From: Lactobacillus psittaci DSM 15354
GTDB lineage: Bacteria; Bacillota; Bacilli; Lactobacillales; Lactobacillaceae
NCBI RefSeq assembly: GCF_000425905.1
Contig: NZ_AUEI01000008.1
Location: forward strand, 1-64,000
Length of the DNA stretch: 64,000 nt
Direction of reading: 5' to 3'
The position numbers were made by a program, and so were the translations under genes. Of the stretch, positions 54,870 to 63,050 are shown one piece after another. Positions within the stretch are counted from its first letter, which is position 1, and every line of letters starts with the position of its first letter. The notes under the pieces were generated by a model that was not told the origin of the DNA, searched no databases, and saw only the letters and a program-made list of their open reading frames with translations.

Positions 54870-54912
54870 AAAAAGAAGAGATAGCTCTTTGCAAAACTAT
54901 CTCTTCTTTAGT
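54870..54912 (-). terminator. Terminator of BMP lipoprotein gene 2
   Basis: AAGAAGAGATAG and CTATCTCTTCTT pair around 12 bases; on the minus strand a T-rich run follows. Confidence 0.78.
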
Positions 54913-54925
54913 GAATTAATATTAA

Positions 54926-56002
54926 TTATTTACTTGGGTGAATTGGAACGTTAATCTTGCCCTTGATGACATCTTGTCTAGCAGTTCTTGAAGCCTTCCA
55001 AGCCTTGTCTGAAATGTAACCGCGAGTAATTGAAACACCATTAGTATCAAGACCGTATTGTAAGTTCTTACCACCAGGGAATTTGCCCTTGTAAGCACGG
55101 TCTGCAATATCTTTAGTAGCAATGTTAACACCAGTAATAACTGAAGTTAAAGTAAAGTTAGATTTCTTGCCATCTTTTGACTTGTAGTTACCAAGACTTG
55201 ATTGGTCAATATCAACCCCGATAACCCAAACTTTATCTTTTTCCTTCTTAGTTTGGTTAAGGGCTTTAGCTTCTTGGAATAAACCGTTACCAGCACCACC
55301 AGCAGCGTGCATTACGATGTCAGCATGTTTAGCGTACATTGCAGAAGCAATTGACTTAGCCTTGTCACTTGAATTGAAGTTACCAATGTATTGGTTCAAA
55401 ATGGTAATCTTCTTGCCAAGCTTCTTAGCAGTGTCGTTAACACCCTTGGTGAAACCAGCGTCGAATAAGTCAACGATATCACCGTGAGCACCACCGATGA
55501 AACCAACAACGTTAGTCTTAGTAGTGTAAGCAGCAACTACACCTGCAAGGTAAGCAGCTTGGTTTGACTTGAAGTTAGCAGAAACAACGTTCTTTTGACC
55601 TTTAATTACATCATCGATGATGGCAAAGTTCTTTTTAGGATATTTCTTGGCAACGCTAGCAACAGAATCCTTTAATTGGTAACCAACACCATAAACGACA
55701 TCGAAATTCTTAGCAGCTTCTTCCAAGTTAGGAACAAATTCAGAAGCACCACTAGTTTGGAAGTATTGGTAACCATTGTTACCTTGCTTTAAGCCATGTT
55801 CTTTACCATAAGCTTTAAAACCATTCCAAGCTGATTCGTTGAATGAGTTATCGTTAACCCCGTTACCGTCAGTGATTAAAGCGACAGTACCCTTATTTTT
55901 CTTGCCGTTAGTGTTAGTAGCGGTTTTGTTTGAACAAGCGGTTAAAGTAAGACCTAAACCAGCTGCAATGGCAGCAATTGTAGTAATTTTCTTAAATTTC
56001 AT
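54926..56002 (-). CDS. BMP family nucleoside-binding lipoprotein 2
   Basis: This 358-residue paralogue has lipobox LTLTACSNK, then VALITDGNGVNDNSFNESAW, FKSNQAAYLAGVVAAYTTKT, VGFIGGAHGDIVDLFDAGF and VWVIGVDIDQSSLGNYK. It has its own terminator and no ABC gene of its own, so it presumably supplies the same importer, perhaps with another nucleoside preference. Confidence 0.9.
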   Translation of the reverse strand: MKFKKITTIAAIAAGLGLTLTACSNKTATNTNGKKNKGTVALITDGNGVNDNSFNESAWNGFKAYGKEHGLKQGNNGYQYFQTSGASEFVPNLEEAAKNFDVVYGVGYQLKDSVASVAKKYPKKNFAIIDDVIKGQKNVVSANFKSNQAAYLAGVVAAYTTKTNVVGFIGGAHGDIVDLFDAGFTKGVNDTAKKLGKKITILNQYIGNFNSSDKAKSIASAMYAKHADIVMHAAGGAGNGLFQEAKALNQTKKEKDKVWVIGVDIDQSSLGNYKSKDGKKSNFTLTSVITGVNIATKDIADRAYKGKFPGGKNLQYGLDTNGVSITRGYISDKAWKASRTARQDVIKGKINVPIHPSK

Positions 56003-56048
56003 AAAAATCCATTCTCCTCAATTATTTTTTTAACATTAGTTAACTTAA

Positions 56049-57134
56049 TTAATTATTAGATGGTGTAGTAGGAACCTTAATCTTGCCAGCAATAATGTTT
56101 TGCTTAGCGGTTTCTACTGCAGACCAGGCTGCATTATTCATATTACCCTTGAGTACATAAGTACCATTACCTTTAAGGCCGTAAACAAAGTGCTTACCAC
56201 CAGGGAAGTCGTTATTATAAGCTCTGTTGGCAATATCAGCAACAGCGGTTCCGATACCCTTAATGGTACTAGTTAAAGTGAAGTTAGCAGCTTTACCGTT
56301 TTTATCGGTGTATTGACCAAGACTTGATTGATCAGAGTCAACACCGATAACCCAAACGCGGTCACTAGCAGCCTTTTTAGCGTTGATATTCTTAGCTTCT
56401 TGGAAGACCCCTTCGCCGGCAGTAGCGGCAACTTGGTAAATTACGTCAGCTTTACGAGCATACATTGCTTTAGCAATAGCATTAGCTTTATCAACACTTG
56501 AGAAGTTACCAACATAAGCATTCAAAATTTGAATTTTCTTGTGTTGGGCTTTGGCTGCATCGTAAACTCCTTTAGCAAAACCGGCGTCGAACAAATCTAA
56601 GATAACGCCATGGGCACCACCGACAAAACCAACAACGTTAGTCTTGGTAGTGTAAGCTGCTGCAACCCCAGCTAGATAAGATGCATCGTTAGATTTGAAA
56701 GTTGCACTAGCAACATTCTTTTTGTTGATGACATTGTCAATCATGATGAAATTGTTCTTAGGGTGCTTAGCAGCCTCACTTTTAATAGCATCACCTAATT
56801 CGTAACCAACACCGACAATTGTTTTATAGTTGGCTTTAATAGCTTGCTCGATGTTAGGCACATGATCACTCGCAGAACTAGATTCGAAATAATTATATCC
56901 GCCAGGACCTTTTAATAAGTCGTGAGACTTACCATATTTTTGTAGACCTTGCCAAGCTGATTGGTTGAACGAATGATCATCAACCCCAGTATTGTTAGTG
57001 ACTAAGGCAACACTGTGATTTGAACTTTTTGCGTTATTAGCAGACTTATTAGCACAAGCAGTAGCTGTCAGGCCGAGTGCTGCTAGGATGACGCTAAAAG
57101 ACAAAACTTTTTTAGTTTTGGTAAACATCCTCAT
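56049..57134 (-). CDS. BMP family nucleoside-binding lipoprotein 3
   Basis: This 361-residue paralogue has lipobox LTATACANK, VALVTNNTGVDDHSFNQSAW, VGFVGGAHGVILDLFDAGF and VWVIGVDSDQSSLGQY. The TNNTGVDD segment differs from TDGNGVDD/TDGNGIDD-type sequences in the other two at the ligand pocket, hinting at different binding. GGGGAGA precedes the ATG at 57134; a second ATG two codons later is possible. It lies 46 bases upstream of BMP gene 2. Confidence 0.88.
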   Translation of the reverse strand: MRMFTKTKKVLSFSVILAALGLTATACANKSANNAKSSNHSVALVTNNTGVDDHSFNQSAWQGLQKYGKSHDLLKGPGGYNYFESSSASDHVPNIEQAIKANYKTIVGVGYELGDAIKSEAAKHPKNNFIMIDNVINKKNVASATFKSNDASYLAGVAAAYTTKTNVVGFVGGAHGVILDLFDAGFAKGVYDAAKAQHKKIQILNAYVGNFSSVDKANAIAKAMYARKADVIYQVAATAGEGVFQEAKNINAKKAASDRVWVIGVDSDQSSLGQYTDKNGKAANFTLTSTIKGIGTAVADIANRAYNNDFPGGKHFVYGLKGNGTYVLKGNMNNAAWSAVETAKQNIIAGKIKVPTTPSNN

Positions 57135-57397
57135 ATTCTCCCCTAAAAAATACTTTTAACGTCAATCAAGATTAGCAGTCTTTATCTAAGCTGTCAAAGG
57201 CAACAAAAACACGATAAACGTTGATATATCAACGTTTTAAAAATATGGCGAAATAGTGTTAAGCCTTATGTATCAATGCATCAGGGGCAATATATTGATT
57301 ATTTTATAAAATAGCACAATATCTTGTGGATAAAAGTGTGAATAAGTGGATTAATCCCAAAATATTGTGATTAAAAACCGATATAGACACAATATGT
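57135..57397. other. Control region upstream of BMP gene 3 with repeated blocks
   Basis: This gene-free region holds a perfect 20-base palindrome (AACGTTGATATATCAACGTT, 57217-57236). A block at 57315-57350 contains a perfect DnaA-box core TGTGGATAA (57325-57333). There are several CACAATAT octamers (57315, 57363 in reverse, 57389). Related blocks occur upstream of the PhnD-like gene at 57431-58360. Confidence 0.6.
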
Positions 57398-57428
57398 ATA
57401 AAAGCACTCCTGGTAGGAGTGCTTTTCG
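57398..57428 (-). terminator. Terminator of PhnD-like gene 1
   Basis: AAAAGCACTCC and GGAGTGCTTTT pair around five bases directly after the stop. Confidence 0.8.
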
Positions 57429-57430
57429 GC

Positions 57431-58360
57431 TTATTTAGTAGCTTCGTTTGCTAATTTTTGATATTTACGAACGATATCGAAGTCGCTATCTTTGGCATTG
57501 ACATAGCCAAGGTGGTTATAGATGTGGAACAAGACATCTTTACCTTTTTTAGTTTTGATAATTTTCTTAAAAGCAGTAGCTAGTTTCTTTCTGAACTTTT
57601 GAGACATATCAGTTCTAACTGAAACAGTGTCATTAGGTAACCACTTAGTGAAGTAAATTGGCTTAACTCCAGTCATTACCTTTGGTTCATCTTTAGCTGC
57701 TAAGTTTCTAGCGTCAGCAAAAACAGCAGCGGCATCAACGTCACCGTTATATACTGATAAAATTGCTTGGTCGTGCCCTTGAATTTGAACCATGCGAGTT
57801 TGTTTAGGAATATTTAAGCCTTTAGAATAAAGTTCGCCGACAGGTGCAACGTAGCCGGAAGTAGAAGAAGGTGATTGAACGGCGATTTTCTTGCCTTTAA
57901 GATCCTTCCAAGATTTAATCTTAGAGCCCTTCTTAACTACAATCATTGAACGATAGTGACTCATTTTTTGGCCGTTTGGCTTACCAGAAGGCTCATCATA
58001 ACCTTCGTTCATGGCGCGAAGCAAGACATCAGCAGCTTTCTTTTGGTGCGCTAAAACATAAGTATCACCGCCAATAAAACCAACGTCTACCTTTTTTGAG
58101 GCAAGAGCTTCAACTAAAGCGGTATTACTAGTTGAAACAGAAACATGAACAGGAATACCAAGTTCTTTTTTTAGTAAACCTTCAAGTGGCTTAACACGGT
58201 CCGCTAAGTGACTACCTTGAACACTTGGCACAAATTGTACATTCAAAGTTTTAGGTGTGTAGCCATTACCAGATTGACTAGTTTTATTGCTTGAACAAGC
58301 AGTGGCAGTTCCGGCGATTACGAGCGCAAGAGCTGCAGTTAACAACTTTTTAAATTTCAT
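57431..58360 (-). CDS. PhnD-like phosphate/phosphonate-binding lipoprotein 1
   Basis: This 309-residue lipoprotein has lipobox GTATACSSN, a PhnD/SBP fold starting LNVQFVPSVQGSHLADRVKP, and VDVGFIGGDTYVLAH, KGKKIAVQSPSSTSGYVAP and VYNGDVDAAAVFADARN. The family delivers phosphonate, phosphite or phosphate to PhnCE-type ABC importers, but no such genes are in the window. The ligand is uncertain. GGAGGG lies before the ATG. Confidence 0.85.
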   Translation of the reverse strand: MKFKKLLTAALALVIAGTATACSSNKTSQSGNGYTPKTLNVQFVPSVQGSHLADRVKPLEGLLKKELGIPVHVSVSTSNTALVEALASKKVDVGFIGGDTYVLAHQKKAADVLLRAMNEGYDEPSGKPNGQKMSHYRSMIVVKKGSKIKSWKDLKGKKIAVQSPSSTSGYVAPVGELYSKGLNIPKQTRMVQIQGHDQAILSVYNGDVDAAAVFADARNLAAKDEPKVMTGVKPIYFTKWLPNDTVSVRTDMSQKFRKKLATAFKKIIKTKKGKDVLFHIYNHLGYVNAKDSDFDIVRKYQKLANEATK

Positions 58361-58597
58361 TTTTATCCCTCCAAAATAAACAACGAAAATTAGCCTAGCA
58401 GGCCATGTTTATTTTGTCAAAGAAGGGAAAAACGCTATAAACCTTGGTATATCAACATTTATAAAAGTACTCAAAGAGGGTGAGAAACCTAGAACAATAA
58501 AGGATTACACAATATTTTGAAAAAATATTTTTAAATAACACAATATCTTGTGGATAAAAATGTGAAAAAGTGGAATAACTATCAAATTTTTAATAAT
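58361..58597. other. Control region upstream of PhnD-like gene 1 with repeated blocks
   Basis: There is no gene here. It shares two blocks with 57135-57397: an imperfect palindrome around TTGGTATATCAACA (near 58445) and a 36-base block at 58539-58574 with TGTGGATAA (58549-58557). CACAATAT also occurs at 58507. Confidence 0.6.
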
Positions 58598-58629
58598 AAA
58601 AAGGTATCAGCTTTGTGCTGATACCTTGA
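58598..58629 (-). terminator. Terminator of PhnD-like gene 2
   Basis: AAGGTATCAG and CTGATACCTT pair around seven bases with a T-rich flank on the minus strand, about 25 bases after the stop. Confidence 0.75.
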
Positions 58630-58654
58630 TTTAAAGGGATAATCTATAGAAAAA

Positions 58655-59590
58655 TTACTTAGTTACTTTGTCGATAGTTTTTTCGTATTCGCGAACAACA
58701 TTAAAGTTAGAATCTTTAGAATCTTTGTAACCTAAATGTTGGTATACACTAGACATAACTTTCTTACCTTTAGCAGTCTTCATGATAGCCTTGAATGCTT
58801 TCTTAAGCTTGTTACGGTATGAATTAGACATATCTGAGCGAACTGAAATGGTGTCGTTTGGAATCCACTTAGTGAAGTAAATAGGCACAACGTCTTTCAT
58901 AACTTGTGGAGTATCCTTAGCTGCAATATTTCTTGCATCTGCAAAGACAAAGGCTGCATCAACGTCACCGTTGTATACTGACAAAACTGCTTGGTCGTGA
59001 CCTTGAACTTGAACTAATTTAGAATCCTTAACAACATTTAATCCTTTTTTGTAAAGTTCAGCTACAGGGAAAACATAACCAGAAGTTGAAGATGATTCTT
59101 GAACAGCAATCTTCTTGCCCTTAAGGTCTTTCCAAGACTTAATCTTTGAACCTTTCTTAACAACAACCATAGCGCGGTATTTGTCCATTAAAGTCTTGTT
59201 CATCTTACCTGATGGTTCATCGTAACCGAAACGTTCGGCTTGGAGTAAAACATCAGCGATGTTACGCTTGTGAGCTAAAACGTATGAGTCAGGTGGCAAG
59301 AAACCAACATCAACTTGGTGGGATTGCATAGCTTCAACTAAGGCGTTGTTACTAGTTGAAACAGTTACTTTAACAGGAATACCAAGTTGCTTTTTAAGTA
59401 AGCCTTCAAGTGGCTTAGCCTTAGCTTCAAGAGTACTTGCTTGAGAACTAGGAACAAATTGTACGTTTAATACCTTTTTAGGGGTATAAGCCTTACTACT
59501 GTTTTTAGCAGTATTGCTGCTTGAGCAAGCAGTGGCAACAACGGCAGTAGCGAGGGCTACAGCTGTAACAAAAATCTTCTTTAACTTCAT
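58655..59590 (-). CDS. PhnD-like phosphate/phosphonate-binding lipoprotein 2
   Basis: This 311-residue paralogue of the protein encoded at 57431-58360 has lipobox VVATACSSS, LNVQFVPSSQASTLEAKAKP, VDVGFLPPDSYVLAH, KGKKIAVQESSSTSGYVFP and VYNGDVDAAFVFADARN. The GFIGGDTY of the first copy reads GFLPPDSY here, close to the ligand loop, so ligand preference may differ. ATG at 59590 follows GGAGG. No transporter genes are adjacent. Confidence 0.85.
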   Translation of the reverse strand: MKLKKIFVTAVALATAVVATACSSSNTAKNSSKAYTPKKVLNVQFVPSSQASTLEAKAKPLEGLLKKQLGIPVKVTVSTSNNALVEAMQSHQVDVGFLPPDSYVLAHKRNIADVLLQAERFGYDEPSGKMNKTLMDKYRAMVVVKKGSKIKSWKDLKGKKIAVQESSSTSGYVFPVAELYKKGLNVVKDSKLVQVQGHDQAVLSVYNGDVDAAFVFADARNIAAKDTPQVMKDVVPIYFTKWIPNDTISVRSDMSNSYRNKLKKAFKAIMKTAKGKKVMSSVYQHLGYKDSKDSNFNVVREYEKTIDKVTK

Positions 59591-59639
59591 ATAAACCTCC
59601 AAGTTAGCTTTAATAGCTTACAAGTAATGTTTTACCAAT

Positions 59640-59680
59640 AAAAAAATAGTTCGTCAAGATAAATTGCGAACTATTTTTAA
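59640..59680 (-). terminator. Terminator of the YdcF-family gene
   Basis: AAAAATAGTTCG and CGAACTATTTTT pair around 13 bases. On the minus strand it lies downstream of the stop at 59789. Confidence 0.7.
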
Positions 59681-59788
59681 ATTGATTACAAACATTGTTC
59701 AGATACAAACTGAAACGTCGGCAGAAATTCCCATAAAAATCTTAGCTTTGGTCAGCTATAAGTGTGAGATACGACTTAATCACGAATA

Positions 59789-60883
59789 TTAACGGATGTT
59801 AACATAGGACAAAACCGCATTTAGTAATGAAAATAGGATTATCAGTAAAATAACAGCTAGATGACGCTTTTTATGTAAGATACAAATTCCCGCAAATTCT
59901 CTTAAAGTAGCGGTTGGCAAATAATAAAGGCGAGTTTTAGCACCAACCCCATTAGCATCAAGTCCAGCCTGTTTTGCTAAAATACCGGCGCGTAATAGGT
60001 GATAATTGTTAGTGAAAAATTTAGCCTTAAAGTTTTTACTACCAAAATTATCTTCAGCTAGCTTTTTAGAAAAGAGCATATTCTCATAAGTGTTTTTAGA
60101 TTTATCTTCTAAGAGAATCATTTCCCGGGGAATAGCAAATGTAAGAGCATAATTTTCCATTGCTTTAGCTTCAGATATCTTTTCATCAGAGCCTTGACCA
60201 CCGGACATAATAATTTTAGGGAAATTTCCTGTCTTAGCAGCTTGTTTTTGCGCATAAGTAATTGCTCGATCAATTCTTTTGGCTAAAAGTGGGGTGACAG
60301 TTTCACCGTTAATTAATCCAGCTCCAAGGACAATTAAGTAGTCTTCATGATATTTTTTCGGGACAAATTGATAAAGGAAAAGATTAATTAGAAAACTGTA
60401 CATAACTATCAGTAGATAAAATGCAATAGTTGGTGCAATTCCGATAATTGGAATCAAATAAACTGGAACATGGAGCCAGCGTGTAAAAACCCCGTAAAAC
60501 CAAAAAGCGACGAGACCAAGTCCTAGAAATAAAGTTAATAAGTTGGGAAGGGTATGGCTTTCATGTTTTAGTACGAAGTACGAATTCCAAAGTAGCAACA
60601 GCCAAGAAACTGATGAAATTAATAAAATTATTAATATTCCCGCAAGAAGTGCATCATACCAGAGCAGGCGTAGCCAAAGGGGCCCATATTCATAAACAAT
60701 AATGCTTAACCAAAAAGCTAGTATGGCCAGGGAAATAGTTAAAATATTACCATTTAGTAAGCGCCGTGGTTCTCTTAACCATAGCCAGAAAAAGAGGGCA
60801 AAAAAGAAAATTAAGCTAATTGTAACCAAGAACAAGGCAAAGTGTGAGCTGATTTTTTGAAAGATTAATTCAGTTAAATTCAT
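59789..60883 (-). CDS. YdcF/SanA family (DUF218) membrane protein
   Basis: This 364-residue protein has five to six membrane helices in the first ~190 residues. A cytosolic or extracellular DUF218 domain follows (DYLIVLGAGLINGETVTPLLAKR, IIMSGGQGSDEKISEAKAM, EDKSKNTYENMLFSK, TNNYHLLRAG), and one C-terminal helix ends the protein. DUF218 proteins are linked to envelope/sugar-nucleotide metabolism (SanA, ElyC), with no firm activity. It is a single gene with its own terminator. Confidence 0.85.
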   Translation of the reverse strand: MNLTELIFQKISSHFALFLVTISLIFFFALFFWLWLREPRRLLNGNILTISLAILAFWLSIIVYEYGPLWLRLLWYDALLAGILIILLISSVSWLLLLWNSYFVLKHESHTLPNLLTLFLGLGLVAFWFYGVFTRWLHVPVYLIPIIGIAPTIAFYLLIVMYSFLINLFLYQFVPKKYHEDYLIVLGAGLINGETVTPLLAKRIDRAITYAQKQAAKTGNFPKIIMSGGQGSDEKISEAKAMENYALTFAIPREMILLEDKSKNTYENMLFSKKLAEDNFGSKNFKAKFFTNNYHLLRAGILAKQAGLDANGVGAKTRLYYLPTATLREFAGICILHKKRHLAVILLIILFSLLNAVLSYVNIR

Positions 60884-61011
60884 GTGTCAACCTCCATTCT
60901 TGTTATAAGAATAACAAAAAATTTTAAATTATAGGTAAACTAGGTTTTGTATTTGCATTTAAGTGGTTGTTTTATATATCATTGTAGTAATAATTAATTT
61001 CGGAGGTTTCT

Positions 61012-61698
61012 ATGTCACTTTGGACTTATGTTAAAAGACTTTCTCTAGCAGTTCTTTTATTTGTTTTATATGAACTTTCGCTCCTAGGCTATAGTTTACC
61101 TAAGACTTGGGAACAAAATAAATTCTATCTAGCAATAATAGCTATAACTGTGCTTGTAACAATCGCTTTATTTTTCTTGTTCCGTTATTGTTATCGTAAG
61201 CAGCTTGATTATGATAATGATTGGAATTTTAACCAAAAACCTCATTGGTCTTCTAAAAGAATCGGACTTAGCATTTTAGGTTTTGTTGCAATCATGGCTC
61301 TTCAAATTATTTTAAGTATATTCTTAACTCATGGTCAAAGCTCAAATAACCAAGAATTATTACAAAAGATTGCTAACAAGGCAACTATCCTTTTCTTCAT
61401 ATACACTGCATTTTTAGCACCAATTTTTGAAGAATTTATTTTTAGAGGTTTATTTTTCAATGTTTTCTTTACTAAAGAAAACAAATTGAATTTTTGGCTA
61501 GGGATTTTCTTTAATGGATTTTTATTTGGCTTTTTGCACGATCCTAGCCTATCAAAATCATCTGTAGTTTACATTACAATGGGGATGATTTTAGCGTTAG
61601 TTTACTTAAAGACTAAGGATTTACGTTATTCAATAATTGTTCATATCTTAAATAACTGTGTTGCAGTTTTAGGAATGCTCTCCTTAATTGGAAAATAA
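61012..61698 (+). CDS. CPBP family intramembrane glutamic endopeptidase (CAAX/ABI protease)
   Basis: This 228-residue protein has about seven helices. The motifs are APIFEEFIFRG (EExxxR, catalytic Glu), FLFGFLHDP (FxxxH) and HILNNC (HxxxN). Homologues occur in bacteriocin self-immunity (Abi/SkkI) and in Rce1-type processing; neither is proven here. It could be a leader-processing or immunity candidate for a peptide system, but it lies 18 kb from the lanthipeptide cluster. GGAGG precedes the ATG. Confidence 0.88.
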   Translation: MSLWTYVKRLSLAVLLFVLYELSLLGYSLPKTWEQNKFYLAIIAITVLVTIALFFLFRYCYRKQLDYDNDWNFNQKPHWSSKRIGLSILGFVAIMALQIILSIFLTHGQSSNNQELLQKIANKATILFFIYTAFLAPIFEEFIFRGLFFNVFFTKENKLNFWLGIFFNGFLFGFLHDPSLSKSSVVYITMGMILALVYLKTKDLRYSIIVHILNNCVAVLGMLSLIGK

Positions 61699-61711
61699 AA
61701 ATTGCTAATAT

Positions 61712-61756
61712 AACGAAAAAAGAGCAAGCTTTCTTTTGAAAGCTTGCTCTTTTATT
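61712..61756. terminator. Bidirectional terminator between convergent genes
   Basis: AAAAGAGCAAGCTTTC and GAAAGCTTGCTCTTTT pair around four bases, with A- and T-flanks. Confidence 0.85.
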
Positions 61757-62920
61757 TTATGCTTCAGCTATGGACTTTTGCTTAATATAGTAATTTAAAA
61801 TAAATGGCGATAAGATGGTAGTAACAATGATGACTAAAATTAAGCTGGAATAAATATCTTGTGGGAAGAGCTTATGCGAAATTCCAATTTGAGCAACAAT
61901 TAAAGCAACTTCACCTCTAGAAATCATACCCGCACCAACAATGCTGGCATCAACCTTATTAAACCCATAAAACTTGCAGGTATACTTGCCTGCCCAGAAT
62001 TTGGATAATAAAGCTAGGATAGTAGCTCCAATAATAAAAATCATATCTTTACTTAGGCTGGCAAAAGTCATTTCTAAGCCGATTCCCGCAAAAAATACTG
62101 GAATAAACACTGAATAACCAATTGCACTAACGGAATCTTTGACTTCTTTGGCTTGAGGAGTTTGACGAATTGCAAGTCCACCAAAGAAGGCACCAACCAC
62201 TGCACTTAAGCCGGTGATATCCGCAAACCAAGCTAAAGTAAAGGCTAAGATTAAAGAAGCAATAACAACAGAGTAGTTAATTTCAAACTTTTCGGCATAA
62301 CGCATGAAATAAGGTGTTACAAATTTGAAGATAAACCAGACAACAACGAAATAAATAATTTCAATTAAGAAGTTAAGAGCTAAATTGTTAGTTAAACCGC
62401 TACTGCCACCTTCATGTGAAAATGAAGTAAACAAGCTTAAAACAACAACAGCTAAAATATCATCAACAACCGCTGCTCCTAAAATGGCGACGCCAGGTTT
62501 AGTGTGAAGTTGTCCGGCATCATGTAAAACTTCTACTGAAATTGAAACGCTCGTAGCAGCAAAGACAATCCCAATAAATAGAGCTTCTAAAAAGGCTAAG
62601 TGAAATAATAAAGTGAAAGTTGTCATGAAGACTACAGGCAAGATGACGCCAATGAAGGCAACGGAAAAGCTCAGCTTAAAGTATTTTTTTAATAGGTTTA
62701 AATCACTCTCTAAACCAGCTAAAAACATCAGTAAGATTACACCTAGCTCTGAAAATAGACTGATAGTATTGTTTAAATGGACTATTCCAAGTAATGCTGG
62801 GCCCAAAACGATACCCGATAATAATTGACCAATTACTGGAGGCAAGTTCAACCGTGTAAAAATTTGTCCTAAAACTGTAGTTGCAAGCAAAATCAGGATT
62901 AATTCACCGATAAAATGCAA
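61757..62920 (-). CDS. Cation/proton antiporter (CPA2, NapA/Kef type)
   Basis: This 387-residue protein has about 12 helices, with LPPVIGQLLSGIVLGPALLG and LFSELGVILLMFLAGLESDL at the N-terminus, the TSVSISVEVLHD and AAVVDDILAVVVL core (paired Asp of electrogenic antiporters) and ISRGEVALIVAQIG. There is no RCK/TrkA-N domain, so it is NapA-like rather than a full Kef channel. The start is TTG at 62920, after AAAGGATG. It likely exchanges Na+ (or K+) for H+ and aids pH/salt tolerance. Confidence 0.88.
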   Translation of the reverse strand: MHFIGELILILLATTVLGQIFTRLNLPPVIGQLLSGIVLGPALLGIVHLNNTISLFSELGVILLMFLAGLESDLNLLKKYFKLSFSVAFIGVILPVVFMTTFTLLFHLAFLEALFIGIVFAATSVSISVEVLHDAGQLHTKPGVAILGAAVVDDILAVVVLSLFTSFSHEGGSSGLTNNLALNFLIEIIYFVVVWFIFKFVTPYFMRYAEKFEINYSVVIASLILAFTLAWFADITGLSAVVGAFFGGLAIRQTPQAKEVKDSVSAIGYSVFIPVFFAGIGLEMTFASLSKDMIFIIGATILALLSKFWAGKYTCKFYGFNKVDASIVGAGMISRGEVALIVAQIGISHKLFPQDIYSSLILVIIVTTILSPFILNYYIKQKSIAEA

Positions 62921-62949
62921 TGTTAATTCATCCTTTCAAAAAGCAGGAG

Positions 62950-63008
62950 AAAAGAAAAAAACTTCCAAGAGGCTTCTTGACCCAAAGAAGCAAATCTTGA
63001 AAGTTTAA
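62950..63008 (-). terminator. Terminator of the P-type ATPase gene
   Basis: CTTTCAAGATTTGCTTCTT pairs imperfectly with AAGAAGCCTCTTGGAAG around GGGTC; T7 follows on the minus strand. Confidence 0.75.
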
Positions 63009-63050
63009 AAACTCCAACCACTAAATTTAATATTTAACTAATTAAATATT

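Noticed and set aside
61012-61698. CPBP protease as part of the lanthipeptide cluster
   Set aside because: It lies 18 kb away among unrelated genes; such proteases are common singletons in lactobacilli.
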